Origin: Dioszegia crocea
Lineage: Eukaryota; Basidiomycota; Tremellomycetes; Tremellales; Bulleribasidiaceae
Assembly: GCA_001600615.1 (NCBI GenBank)
Contig: BCKK01000001.1
Span: 1,837,082 to 1,901,081, forward strand
Reading direction: 5' to 3'
Length of the DNA stretch: 64,000 bases
Shown in pieces: positions 12,945 through 24,097 of the stretch; within the stretch, counting starts at the first letter, position 1; every line of letters starts with the position of its first letter. The notes under the pieces are model-generated. The model worked only from the letters and a program-made list of their open reading frames with translations. It searched no databases and had not been told where the DNA came from. The translations under genes were made by a program, and so were the position numbers.

Positions 12945-13392
12945 ATGGCTGAAGGATCATCAAGCGACGTCCAGACCCCAGCAGAGATCGATCAGGCTAT
13001 CGATCGACTAGCCTCCTATCGCAATGTCAGCGGGGTTATGATCCTCGTTCGTGAACCCCTTGCTATCGTCAAGAGTTCCGGGGCGGTATTTGAGGGCGAA
13101 GCCGGACGGAAATACGCCAAGGCGGTCGAGGGAATAGTGTCAGCAGTGACTAGGGGTGTGTCGGAGTGCGAAGAGGGGGTAAGTCTTTCGGCAGAAGGCA
13201 CGCAGACTTACACCGAAAGACTTACAGCTGATGAGGTAGGATGTGCTGAGGCTTATGCGGATTCGGACGAAGAGGCATGAGTTGATTATTACCCCTGGTA
13301 TGTCAGCTTCTGATCTGATATTGGCCGCATATCAGCTGACACGCCCAGATGGCCGCTTCCTCTCGGTAGTCCTCCAAGACCCCGACGCCTGA
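12945..13392 (+). CDS. Dynein light chain roadblock/LC7-type (DYNLRB)
   Basis: Small dimeric light chain of cytoplasmic dynein that binds the intermediate chain. The ATG at 12945 gives MAEGSSSDVQTPAEIDQAID, then RLASYRNVSGVMILVREPLA. This matches the roadblock opening helix and first strand (IxxIxxxxGVxGxxIxxxxG). Two introns follow. Joined, the second half reads EGDVLRLMRIRTKRHELIIT and PDGRFLSVVLQDPDA, equal to the family's LRIRTKKHEIMVAPD and IQNP ending. About 110 aa, as expected. The unspliced frame runs into a stop at 13280, but the acceptor gatgaggtag restores the conserved core. Confidence 0.88.
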
Positions 13393-13851
13393 GCGGTGGC
13401 TCGAGCGAGCAAACCCTCTACCATCCCCACTAGTCTCAATACGATGTGTATACATGAGCACGAGCGAGAGCGAGCATGGCGTACCGCAGGGTAGTCGAGC
13501 GATTTCCGGCCTCGCTGCAGCGCGGAAGATAGCAAAGCCAACCGCCAGGACCTAAGAACTGGGGTTAGAGTGTAGCCGAAGGGGAACAGCGGATCAGGAA
13601 GTACTGCTGGCGATGGAAGAGCCTTAGATATATTATGTACTGCAAATAAACGTATGATCCCACCTCGATGTGCGGGGCACATCTGGAATTTGATTACACA
13701 CAGAAGAGCCTCAAAGTCGAAGAAAGATACCAAATCATGCCTGTACCTATATACAACTCTGTCCGAACCTGGAATTGTACACACATCTCTATAATACACA
13801 TTCATCCTTGCCCCACCATGTACGCTCCCCCCACCATATACGCTCCCAAAC
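13393..13851. other. Convergent intergenic region
   Basis: 459 bases between the stops of the roadblock gene and the TRAIP-like gene, holding both 3' UTRs. No gene, repeat or RNA is seen. Confidence 0.5.
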
Positions 13852-15897
13852 CTACGCCTTTCGTCGCACCGTCGGCCCGATTGCCAAACCCTTACTCGGT
13901 CTCCCGTTCTTATCCGCGATCCCCAAGAAGTTCACCAAGCTCTGCTGCTTGCCGACCGGGCCCTTGCCCTTGACTGCAACCTTGGATCCCGAGCCCGAAG
14001 CAAAGCCCGAGCCATTAGGCTTGGTTGCCCGGAGTGGCGGTCGGGCTTCGGGAGACGATGATATGTCTATAGTCTCCATCGTCCGTTTAGGGGGAGGCGG
14101 CCGGATGATGGCCGGTTTACCAGGGGCGAGCGTCTTTTTCCTCTCGGTATCGGCCCGGGTTGAATGGAAGGGGTTGCCCCGGCTCTTTTTCGCCGGACTT
14201 GGGCTAGCTCCTTCATCGTCCTCCGACTCTTCCCCCATTGGGTCAAATTCCTCGCTATCTTCGCTCAGATAGTTCGCTTTGGTAGCGGCCTTGGAACCAG
14301 AGCCTGACGCAAAGTATTTCGACCGCTGAGGCTGAGGTTGTTTTTTGGGCTTGGGAGAGTCTGAGGCGAAGAGTTCCGACGCTAGTGTTCGTTCGGTGGG
14401 ATGAGGGCGGGAAGGACGGGGATCGGAATTAGATGAGGAGACGGCGAAGGATGGGTAGTCTATATCGAGGGAATCGTCCACGATGGATTTACGTGGTTTT
14501 AGGAAAGGAGAGGGTTGGAATGATTCGTCGTATTCATCACTGTCGTTATGGTGTGTCGATCTGATAGGGGAATGTCGAGGGGCTGTGGTGGATTTTTGGA
14601 GTTGAGCGCGGAGGTTGGCATTCTCCGTTTTGAGATCCTCGAGTTCCGCTTTGGAGACTTTCCTCGATTCCGCCTGAGCACAATCAGCACCTGACATGAC
14701 AAGGAATTACAGAGAGAAGACACTTACTTTGACCTGGAAGAGTCGCAGAGACTTCATTCGCTCATTCAGTGTAGCACTGATGACTTCTCTCTCCACCTTT
14801 TCCCTCTTGGCCAGTCTGGATCTGTCAGCCGAACCGCCAACTGAACAGTGGCCCCAATCAATACTCACGATACCGCCTCCGCAGTCTTCTTCTCCTCGAC
14901 TTTGAGCCTCTCATCCATCTCCCTCCTTGCCGTACGCCTCAACACAGCCTCTTTGTCCAATTCCCGCTTGAGCACCTCCATCTCTTCCCTGACTTTCTTC
15001 ACTTCCTTCTTACACCTCCCTTGCTCGGTCCTGATGGCACTTGCGATCTCCTGAGGCAGGTGAATTGCGACAAGATCCTTGAGTTGGCGCTGCAACTCGG
15101 CATTCTTCGTCGTCGCTTCGGTGAGTCGCGCTTGGACGTCGACAAGGTTTGTACGTAGGTCCGCCATGAGTGGGTGTGAAGTGATTGTGGCTCGAAGATT
15201 ATTGGTAGCTGCTGTCAGACCACCGATATATTTCTTGTCAATCAGCTTGAGTCTATTTCGGCCAGAGACCAAACTCACCTTGATCCCATCGATAGCTTTT
15301 TGACTGACAACGTCTCTCTCTAGCCCCTTCGACTTATCCAGCAATGCTCCAACTTGCACACCCGTAGTACTGTCCACCCCAAGTTCCAAACGCTTAGTCT
15401 CGTCGCCTAAAGCCTTGGCCCTTCTAGCCAGCCCCATCACCTCCTCTTCCTCCTTGACCCGCCCTTTCTTCCATGGTGTCCTTATCGGACTGCTCCCCAT
15501 TTGACTCGAGCCACTGCCACTACCACTCCCCTCAAGATTGATGAATAAACGATGGATGATTGGTTCGCCAGTCATGTCATCTGCGAAACACTCGGCTCGG
15601 CAGGTCGGGCATTCAGCGGGCCCATCCGAGACGTCCGAAGAGGGCGAAATGGACCGGCCGCGCAGATCTCGCTGGTGTGCGAGGTGTGTGGTAGCTTGCG
15701 CTTTGAACCATTGTCGAATGCAGTCTTCGTGGAATACGTGACCTGGGGCATATTAGCTCTCGGTTCAGACGAGGTGGCGCGAAGGACTCACCACAGTCGG
15801 GCGTCGCGATCTGGCATAGCTCGTCCAGATCGTCCCGCTTACAGAAGAGAGATTCCATACATATCGCACAGCCCACACCGTCGAGGCGAGTGATCAT
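13852..15897 (-). CDS. RING-H2 / coiled-coil protein, TRAIP-like, with a C-terminal PIP-box-like motif
   Basis: Probable E3 ubiquitin ligase. The N-terminus is a RING: GVGCAICMESLFCKRDDL, then ATPDCGHVFHEDCIQQWFKA across an intron, closing with AECPTCRAECF. A long coiled coil follows (residues about 110-400; for example NAELQRQLKDLVAIHLP and EEMEVLKRELDKEAVLRRTA). The Ser/Pro/Lys-rich tail has repeated FASGSGSK segments (KYFASGSGSKAATK and GFASGSGSKVAVKG) and basic patches that suggest nuclear localisation. Near the end, KQQSLVNFLG (about 13922-13950) fits the PCNA-binding consensus QxxLxxFL. RING plus coiled coil plus terminal PIP box is the layout of TRAIP, the replisome-unloading ligase. 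That identity is inference; the RING is clear. It is divergent from the lipid kinase gene. Confidence 0.75.
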
Positions 15898-16185
15898 GAT
15901 GGCGTATAGGTGTCGCGAAGGTGTCTAGCAGCAAAGGGAAAGCAAGAGAAGGGATCGTTCAACGCACAGAAAGTAACAGACGCGTCGAGCAGTTTACGTA
16001 AAGCTTTGGACCAATGCCGTCATCGGTCACCTTCAGGCACGGTTTCAGATCACACCCAGCCAAGCGTTTCCAAGCGTGGAAATATTGGCTTTGCTTCGTA
16101 CATTGTGGATCATTGTATATAGGCTCGCCTGACTATTAAGGTCATCTGCCAGCAGCGAGCCTGGCCTAGAGCTCGGCGCAGCAAA
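15898..16185. promoter_or_regulatory. Divergent promoter between the RING gene and the lipid kinase
   Basis: 288 bases between two start codons. A tttccaagcgtgg stretch lies near 16065. No clear TATA box is seen. Confidence 0.35.
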
Positions 16186-17663
16186 ATGTCACGAAACCAA
16201 ACGGTGTACCTTGTTGTGAACTCCGCCGCCGGCGACAAGACTTCACCGAACTGTAAGGGTACTCGACCTGTTAACTACCTTGACGAGCTAATCATCTCAG
16301 ATGTTCGTCGATATGTAGAGCCTCTATTACGCTCTATAGGATACGACACCGTGACGGTCCAGACTCAAAGTGTCGGGGATGCCGCTCGAATCGCTCGGGA
16401 GATCGGTCTGACTGATCCGGGGCCATCATCATCTGGTGATGGGGACAGTACTCGGACGGTCCTTCTCGCCGGAGGCGACGGCACGGCGCATGAGTTCATT
16501 GAGGGGATATATAGCCTAAAAGGCAGCGAAGCTGGCAATATCAGATGGACTCTTATCATCATACCACTTGGAACAGTGAGTTTTGTCTTCATGTGCTGTG
16601 GGCGCTTCTGACCGGTTCAGGCAAATGCTCTATACGCCTCGACATATCCCCCTGGTACCCCCTCTCCGACGTTCCCTGCCGCCCAAAGTGCACTCATCGA
16701 CTCACTCAATGAGGACATCGTATCCAAGCTACACTCGCTTGCGGCATTTCTCGACCCTATCACCACACCTACCCCACTGCCCATAGCCGAACTCTCCATC
16801 GTCGGACCGGAGACATCATCTGCCTTTCCCCCAATCCCCATCCCATCCCACGTCGTCATCTCCACCTGCCTTCACTCTAATCTTCTGGCCACTGCTGAAT
16901 CTCTACGCGCGGAGCATCCAGGTGTGGAGCGGTTCAAGGTCGCCGCTCAGCAAAACGCGGGCAAATTCTACTCAGCCAATGTCAAGCTCTATCCTACATC
17001 CAGGGGGCCTGTCGAGGTCTACGACCCTGCCTCTTCGGCGTTCGTCACCTCGGATATAGGTGGAGTTGCGGGGTCTTCCTCGACTACTGTCGAGATGGAG
17101 GACGACTTTGCCTACTTCCTCTCTTCGTCCAGCTGTCCTCGACTCGAACCAACATTCGTCATTTCTCCTCTGATAAGGAGGCTACCTCAGCCGGAATCAA
17201 TGGACGTTTGCATACTACGTCCGTCGTGTGATCCACGAATACGGTCAATACTGTCCAAGAGGGGATACACGTCGATACGAGCAGCGAAAGAAGCAGGTGA
17301 CGAGTCCGCACTGGAAGCTCTAAGTGCTGCGTGGGTGCCTAGAGCCTGGGAGGTGCTTGGTAAGGCGTACGAGGAGGGAGCACATGCGGATCTGACGTAT
17401 TCACCGGAAGGGAATACAGAGAGGGCAGGGCCAGGAGAGCGGGTGGTGGAGGTGTACAGATGTGCAGGGTTTGAGTGGAGGCCCTTGGTAAGTGTCACAT
17501 CTGACCAGTCTGACGATTGCAGGATCGCAAGGACAGCGCGGCACATTTGGTCTGTGCAGACGGATCACTGGTCAATATACCAGAGGGAGGAAGTGCGAGT
17601 GTGAGACTCGCTGAGCGTGGGGAAGGGGGGAATGAGGGCGGGGGTATCTTCCTATGGAGCTGA
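16186..17663 (+). CDS. Lipid kinase with diacylglycerol-kinase catalytic fold (DAGK/sphingosine kinase family)
   Basis: Predicted to phosphorylate a lipid such as diacylglycerol, ceramide or a sphingoid base using ATP. The start gives MSRNQTVYLVVNSAAGDK, the usual first strand of the fold (NP/SxxG). The second region has the signature LLAGGDGTAHEFIEGIYSL, equal to the catalytic GGDGTxxE loop. After the second intron it continues PLGTANALYASTYPPG (family: P.GT.N..A). The rest (to about 450 aa) has the second beta domain, with AGKFYSANVKLYPTSRGPVE and GFEWRPLDRKD. No transmembrane segment or C1 domain is seen, unlike classical DAG kinases. Four exons, ending FLWS at 17663. The substrate cannot be told from sequence. 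Confidence 0.8.
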
Positions 17664-18690
17664 GATCGCCATCGCAGAAGTCAAATCGCACTTCAGACCT
17701 GTAAATCGTCTGCTCTTTCGCATCTAGAATAAATCGATTGATATCTTGTCCGGTAGCTATATGTCAGATGTCAGATCGCAGTATCGTACAGGGATCTCTA
17801 CCTGGGAGATCTCCATAGACACCCCCGAATTTGGTCCCGCTCCAGAATTCCTCAATCGGGAGCTCGGGAACAAGGTTCAAAGAGATACCCGCCAACAAGC
17901 ATAACAAGGAGGCCATACTCTACTCACATACATTCCATCCATCGCTAGACAGGCAGTCGTCCTTCCTCAGCAGGTGTTGACAGGCTGAGAAATAACAAGG
18001 GAGGAGTCAAAAGCTTGTTTCCCCCTCGAAAACCGCGTTTCGGCACCATAATTACATTTCGCGCGCCCGTCCGTGCCTTCGCGGCGCGCTAGACTTTAGG
18101 ACAGTCTTTATCCCTTCGCAACACTACCAACGCCCTCATTTATATCCGCCTTCACCCTCTACTCCTGCGATAATTCAGTGGAACAGCCTACTGCTGCTCG
18201 GAAATCGGCGCAGCCACAACGACGTTGGCTAAAGGAGGGCGGTGTAAAGAACCTGGTATAGGCGTTTCAGACAGCCTATCGCACCCCTTGGCCATCCTTC
18301 ATACTAGGCAATCATTGCTTACTTCGCTCCACCCTCCCCCGGCTCGGCAGTCACCCCTGCCTACGAGTCATAAGCCCTACATCTGCCTTTAATCCCCCGC
18401 GACACCCTCTTACCGCTCATTCGTCGATATCTCGCCCGGACGACGCGAGTTGGGCCCCATCAACCTATCATCAAGGACGCGCTTTGCAGCGAGAAAGGAA
18501 TATAGGAAGGGATATATCTGGCGATCTGAAGACTGTCAGGAGGAGGAGAAATCAAAGGCTGGAATATCACACGGGAGTCGATCGTCAATAAATATTGACC
18601 AGCCACGGCCCAACAACCAACCCCCGTGTTTCGCTTTGCCCTTCATCCCATTCCGACTAGCCTGCTCCTGCAGGTTCTCATCTCTCCAGG
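17664..18690. promoter_or_regulatory. Long upstream region of the PAK kinase gene
   Basis: About 1 kb without a gene. The part after 18040 is pyrimidine-rich, with many cctc, ccct and ttcg runs leading to the start at 18691. This is typical of a long 5' UTR and promoter of a regulated fungal gene. I see no upstream coding exon. Confidence 0.45.
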
Positions 18691-21600
18691 ATGACGATCA
18701 ACACGAGCCCTAAACGGCATCAGATACGCCATCCACAGCCATCATGTTTGTCTCTTCTCTCTTCTCTAACCACATTCCTCCATCTTCTACTTGAAGGACC
18801 ATTAGGGCTGACGGTGTTCTTTAGATAACGGCGCTACCCCAGTTGGTGCTGCTCCTCTACCCCCAATCAACACCGATCCCCTATCTCGCACAGTCGAATA
18901 CCACCGACCGACGCGTAACTCCGCTCATTACACCCCCTCAACCGACATGTCCCTCGGTATGGCTTCATCACGTCCCCCTCATTCGGCTGCTGCTCTCGAT
19001 AAAACCTATCCCGGACAAGCAGGCGCGCCATCTGCATTCCGATCTCCACCCCTCATGACTTCCCCCGACTTCAACACCCCCTCCGCTCTCCTTCCCTCCC
19101 GCGCAGCCCCGGCCCCGCCAGGTCTCGCACGACGCGACTCCTCTCTCGGTGCGAACGGTATGCCACCCGGTACAAGCAGTCGGCATTACCCTGCGTCCCA
19201 GTCAAAGAGCGCTACAAATTCCCCCAACCCCAATCGGTTCTCCGCAGGCAACAGCGGCTTCAACAGCCCAAACATCGGGTCAAGCGGATTGGGCATGACC
19301 AGTGGCGGATCGGTCATTCCTCCTCCACGGCCTACACGCGCTGGCACGCTCCCTTTAGACGCTGCGTTAGCAAACGGCATGATCTCTCCTATATCCCCAA
19401 GTGCCGGTCACTGGGCATCATCCACACATGGTGCTCTAAACGGAGGCGGACCATCAGCTTCTCCAGCCACCTACTCCTCATTCCTTCCGCCAGCAGGATC
19501 ATCATCCGCGATACCTCCCTCTCAAATCTTCGGTTCGGCTTCCAACCCATATACTATGCAGAGTCTGGAGAAGGGTATGGAGACTACAGATATCGGCGGG
19601 GGAGGCGCCTTAGGGTTGGGTGTACCAATGCCAATTCAGGAGCCAAGGGATAAGGAGTTGCCGAAAGAGCCAACGATAACGGGTCGGAGTAGGAGTGGGA
19701 CGGGCAAGAGCTCAAAGGAGAAGAAGAGCATGTTTGGATTTGTCTCGGGTAAGTCAGGCTATATATCTGTGGGAAGTTTGTCGCTGACGCGTCTAGATCT
19801 ATTGAGTTCAGAGAAGAAGCCGACCATCTCAACACCATATGATCCTATACATCTGACACATGTGGGATTCGATTTCAACACCGGACAATGTAAGTCTTCG
19901 ACCTCTATGAAAATCACAACAGTGCTAACGGCCTAGATACCGGTATGCCCCAGGAATGGCAGCAGATCCTGGATGATAACGGTATCACCAAGGCAGAGCA
20001 GGAGCAAAATCCGGATGAGGTGAGTCTGCGCTTTGCAATCTGTCGTGTCGATACTGAACCTATTTAGATTCTCGCTGTTGTACGATTCTACCAAGATCGC
20101 GAAAAGCAGGCCAATGCCCAAGAAGACGAAGTATGGGAGAAGATGGGTCATGCAGGACCACAAAATCCTGGCGATATGTCTCGGGAGAACAGCAGGGAGA
20201 GTGGAGCTAGGCCAGACTATTTTGCCCATCCTGTGAGTCGGTTCTTAGGTCCTTCTACCACATAAGCTGACAGTTCAGCGAGCGGCACCGATGCCTCCAG
20301 TCAAAACTCCGACTCAAGAACGCGACCAATACTTCCGAGCCGAGCGTGCCGCGCCAGCACCGCCACCATCCTCCGTCCCCAAACCACCCAAATTCCTTCC
20401 TGCCGGCGGACCTACCGTTCCACCCATCCTCGACCGCTCTGCGTCTTACCGCAGTCCTCCACAGGCTCCCAAATCCAAACCCCTCGATCGCGCCAATACT
20501 ACTCGAGCCCCCGCGTCCAAGCCATCTCCACCACAGGCATTGCCTATGGCCAAATCATCGTCTGGACAGGGCACCGCCAAGCATTTCCATCAAGGACCAG
20601 TCGCTGCTCAGCCCCTGGCGAGGCAGCCTACATCCAAGAAGGATCAGGCAGCTCAGCAGGGCCAGCCTAGGCGACGCGATAAGGCCAAGGAGAATGAGGA
20701 TGTCGTACGCCAACTGCAGAGTATCTGTACGCCTGGAGATCCGAACTTGGTGTACCGCAGTCTGCAAAAGATCGGACAGGGGTGAGTTTGATAAGGTCCA
20801 TCGGATTTCCAGGGCCTCAGCTGACATTGCAAGTGCATCCGGTGGAGTCTATACGGCATACGACAAGGGTAATCTCCCTGTCGCCATCAAACAGATGAAC
20901 CTCGAAAAGCAACCCAAGCAGGACCTCATCATCAATGAGATCCTCGTCATGCGCGAATCCGCTCATCCAAATATCGTCAACTTCAAAGACTCGTACCTCT
21001 GGAAGGGAGATCTCTGGGTCGTCATGGAGTACATGGAGGGAGGCAGTCTGACGGATGTGGTGACTGCGCACTGCATGAGTGAGGCGCAGATCGCTGCTGT
21101 ATCGAGAGAGGTATGCGAGGGATTGAGACATCTACACTCTAAGGGTGTTATCCATCGGGACATTAAGAGTGACAATATCTTGTTGAGCTTGAACGGGGAC
21201 GTGAAACTCAGTACGTCTTGTCGGTCTACACCGGTCATGGTGCTGACGAATGTAGCCGATTTCGGCTTTGTTGCGAGAATCACCGATCCAGCTCAGGCCA
21301 AGCGAACGACAATGGTGGGAACGCCATACTGGATGGCACCAGAAGTCGTCACGCGTAAAGAGTACGGACCAAAGGTTGATGTTTGGTCGTTGGGAATTAT
21401 GGCCATAGGTTAGTTGTCCCTTCGCGCCATGGATACACCGAGGCTATGGAAGCTAATCATTAGAAATGCTTGAAGGCGAACCGCCGTACCTCAACGAGAA
21501 CCCCCTCCGAGCGCTCTACCTCATCGCCACCAACGGAACTCCAAAAGTCAAGGACTGGGAGAAGCTATCAGCGCTCTTCCGAGATTGGCTGACTTGCTGC

Positions 21601-21778
21601 TTGACGGTAGATGCGGAGAAGCGGCCGACGGCAGAGCAGCTATTACAGGTGAGCCTTGCCCTTGGCCATAACGTCTCGAAATGTAGGCTCATAAATCCAG
21701 CACACTTTCTTCCGAAATCCTGCGCCATTAACAAGTCTGGCCAACATGATCCGCTCGGCTCGGAAAGGTTCCTCATAG
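18691..21778 (+). CDS. p21-activated protein kinase (PAK/Ste20 family) with CRIB domain
   Basis: Ser/Thr kinase activated by Cdc42/Rac, acting above MAP kinase modules and on cell polarity. I place the start at ATG 18691 ([20 protein letters not shown]). Intron 18746-18824 joins in phase to [20 protein letters not shown], which runs in frame into the long ORF; a start at 18947 would lose this. A Ser/Pro-rich region follows, then the CRIB motif, [20 protein letters not shown] plus [11 protein letters not shown] proline-rich linker with PPRPTR-type sites follows. The kinase domain has [22 protein letters not shown] (catalytic Lys), [21 protein letters not shown] and [11 protein letters not shown], all intact. 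The last exon gives [17 protein letters not shown] and a stop at 21776-21778. No PH domain is seen before CRIB, so it is the Ste20/Pak1 type rather than Cla4. Confidence 0.93.
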
Positions 21779-22130
21779 CCCTCCACTCGTCCTGGGGAAA
21801 CCAATCCGCCCCATTCGAGCGACACTGTACATACATTGTCTCCCCAAACGCTGTGTCCTTTCTTTCATCATCGACACTCCTTCCATAGTCTTAGCTTGAC
21901 TATTGTATTTCCTACCGGAAGGCTCAGAACGGACCAATGCATCGGAAGATCTAATCTGCACATCTTCCTGCCCGACTGACAGACCTCCTCCGCCTACCGC
22001 ACCAGCGTGTACCCATGTCCATCACTTCGGACTTAGCCGACGACCAGTCAGCAAAGCAAAAGTTGTTGGTGAAAATAGCACTCCTTCTTCATCTTATCTT
22101 GCCAATCTCTTGCTGATAGGATCAACCAGT
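21779..22130. other. Intergenic between the PAK gene and the MFS pseudogene
   Basis: 352 bases. It is open in one frame with the MFS start but without protein-like content. No repeat is seen. Confidence 0.4.
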
Positions 22131-23669
22131 ATGGTGGCCAGTGAGCGGAATCAAATGCTGCCGGCTCAAGAGCCTTCTTCGGAAGATCGCAGTAACGAGT
22201 CACGCTCCGCTGGATCGACATACGGGACTAACGGTGGCGATGTGGAGGAGGTCCGCGATAGTGGAGATGGCGGGCCAGATAAGCCTTCGAACGAGGCAAA
22301 GAATGGCAAGAAGACTTTCAAGGAGATATGGCCAATGTGTCTTGGTCTATCAACAGCGTGAGTCTACCGCGAATACTTATATGATGTGGCTGACAGCTTT
22401 CACAGCGTCTTCTGTTCAGCTCTAGGGGCAACAGTGGTGGCTAATGTTCAGGTGGACATTGGGTCGTACTTCCGTGCTGGCTCATTAGTTAGTTGCCTTA
22501 CCCCGGAAAGACTCCACAGCTGACAGAATCTTAGTCTTCGTGGTTGGGCACGTCTTATCTCCTCGGCTTAGCAGCGATGACACCGCTGTACGGTCGTCTG
22601 GCCGAGGTCATGGGCCGGAAGGGTGCCGTGTTGTTGGCTGTGTCTCTCTTTTTCGGTACGCCCTGCATAGAGGTGGAAAGTCTTCGCTGATCGCATCAGT
22701 CGGGACCCTATGCTGCGCTATCGCCCCCAGTATGATGACCATTTTGGTCGCACGAGGCATCGCTGGCGCCGGATCAGGGGGTATACTGACTGTCACTGTA
22801 CGTGAACTTGCCTATCTTGTGACAGCCGGCAGAAAGCTCACACTGCAGGCAATTATAATCACCGATCTTGTTTCGATAGCCGATCGAGGCCTATATCAAG
22901 GGGGCGTGAACGTGCTTTTCGGCGCTGGTGCCGCCGTCGGTGCAGTAGTCGGTGGCGCAGTGGCTGATGCCTTCGGCTGGCGGGCGGCATTCTGGATACA
23001 GGTGCCCCTTATTGCTTTTGCATCAGCCTTGATTGTGGCAAAAGTGAATGTGGTGCATCATAAGGGAGAGAAGACTGCATGGGAGAAGATCAAGGGGATT
23101 GATTGGGCTGGAAGTACCGCTTTAGTCTTCAGCGTGAGTCAATTCCCGTGAGCGATGGGGGTAAGCTGATCAAGAAAGATAACATCCCTGTCGGTTGGAA
23201 CGTCTTTGGCGACCTCATCAGGCTAACCCTGGAATCATCCAGCAGTCATCTCTCTCCTCGTTGCTTTCGTTCTCTCTGTGCCTATCTTCGTCTTCATCGA
23301 GCGACGGGCAACCGAGCCCATCCTCCCGCTCTCGCTTCTCACTCGGGCACAACCCAGTCTGATTCTCACCGGCTTTGCTTGGCTGACCGCGGCCAATTTC
23401 TCCCGGGTAAGAGGCAAAATCCAGGGTAATACCTCGGGGATTGCTAGCTGACATCGTAGATCTACATGCAGCCGGTGTATCTGCATGTCGCGAGAGGCCT
23501 TAACGGATCTCAAACCGGGCTACTGCTACTTCCCATGTCGGTAGTGGGATCAATGGCAAGCCTCTATGCCGGGTGGCACATGCGCGTGAGTGGATATCTA
23601 ACTTTGGTTGAATGTGAGAAGCTCGCTGACAAGAAAGCACTACAAGGAGTATAAATGGTTTCAGTTCGA

Positions 23670-23750
23670 CATCGCTCAAGGAATAAAAGTTACGCTAGGG
23701 ATAACAGGGTAATAGCGCGCGAGAGTTCATATTGTCCGCGCTGTTTGCCA
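23670..23750 (+). pseudogene. NUMT: fragment of mitochondrial large-subunit rRNA (rnl), domain V
   Basis: About 81 bases matching the peptidyl-transferase part of LSU rRNA. Known E. coli 23S landmarks recur in order: catcgctcaa, ggaataaaag (GGAUAAAAGG), gggataacaggg (GGGAUAACAGGCUGAU), gagagttcatat (AAGAGUUCAUAU) and ctgtttgcca (GUGUUUGGCA). The form tagggataacagggtaat is the fungal mitochondrial version. It lies inside a protein-coding gene, so it is a nuclear copy of mitochondrial DNA and not a working rRNA. The right edge overlaps the next fragment by microhomology (tgtttgcca). Confidence 0.9.
23696..23713 (+). other. Perfect 18-bp I-SceI homing-endonuclease recognition site (omega site)
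   Basis: The bases tagggataacagggtaat equal the full I-SceI target, which in nature is the intron-less 21S rRNA site of yeast mitochondria. Here it is part of the transferred rnl fragment. It implies that the donor mitochondrial gene had no intron at this position, or that the copy came from spliced RNA. Confidence 0.95.
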
Positions 23751-23840
23751 TGTTTGCACAGTTTGTCGTGGTCGTGATCGTTCTGTAACTAATCGTCCTG
23801 ATACACGTACTTTGATACCTACAATATGTGAAGGCAGTTC
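23741..23840 (-). pseudogene. NUMT: fragment of probable mitochondrial rps3
   Basis: Read on the minus strand, about 100 bases give ELPSHIVGIKVRVSGRLVTE followed by RSRPRQTVQTWQT. The G-I-K-x-x-x-S-G-R-L core and the R-P-R-x-T-V tail resemble the C-terminal half of fungal mitochondrial ribosomal protein S3. It shares its end with the rnl fragment and is in the opposite direction. The rps3 identity is less sure than cox1 and cox2. Confidence 0.6.
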
Positions 23841-23852
23841 GCTAGCAAGTGC

Positions 23853-23963
23853 ACGTTTGGTTTAGTCGTCCAGGGCAACAGTCAATTTTAAGTCCAAGTG
23901 ATGGGCAAGCGAAGTCATGTAGTACATCGGCTCCGGTTACTACAAATCGAATGTGTGTGTCAT
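23853..23963 (-). pseudogene. NUMT: fragment of mitochondrial cox2
   Basis: The minus strand gives [20 protein letters not shown], then [15 protein letters not shown]. This equals the conserved cytochrome oxidase subunit 2 stretch THIR..VT..DV.H.FA.PSLG.K.D..PGRLNQ, just before the CuA site. It is cut at both ends: the preceding hairpin and the CuA Cys/His residues are absent. Confidence 0.88.
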
Positions 23964-23966
23964 GAT

Positions 23967-24097
23967 GGAGTACTCATGAAGAAAGCAGGTTGTGCCCACG
24001 GGTTAGCTACTGCAACTGGTTGGTTTGCTAGGATATCGTAAATCACGTACAGGAAGATAGCTGTTGCTACTACTGAAATGATTGATCCGATTGAACT
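23967..24097 (-). pseudogene. NUMT: fragment of mitochondrial cox1 C-terminal region
   Basis: The minus strand gives SSIGSIISVVATAIFLYVIY, then DILANQPVAVANPWAQPAFF. This is the last transmembrane helix and tail of cytochrome oxidase subunit 1 (family: SSIGSxIS...NPW..PAFF). It joins directly to the cox2 piece. Upstream cox1 sequence (PDYPD and before) is missing. Confidence 0.85.

Noticed and set aside
18947..18949. Start of the PAK kinase at the ATG of the long ORF
   Set aside because: Coding sequence continues upstream in frame to an acceptor at 18824 and joins in phase to an exon starting with ATG 18691.
18691..21778. Evidence of the Cryptococcus-type mating-type locus
   Set aside because: None of the other usual locus genes (pheromone, receptor, STE11, STE12, MYO2, RPO41) is in the window; a PAK gene alone is not enough.
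23224..23226. The TAA could be hidden in an intron ending at catccag (23242)
   Set aside because: That intron would need to start at the earlier donor and would delete well-conserved in-frame residues (SLSVGTSLATSSG). A simple nonsense codon fits better, and the mitochondrial insertion kills the gene anyway.
23696..23713. Engineered I-SceI cassette or vector contamination
   Set aside because: The bases on both sides match mitochondrial LSU rRNA (ggaataaaag before, gagagttcatat after), so a natural mitochondrial source explains the site without engineering.
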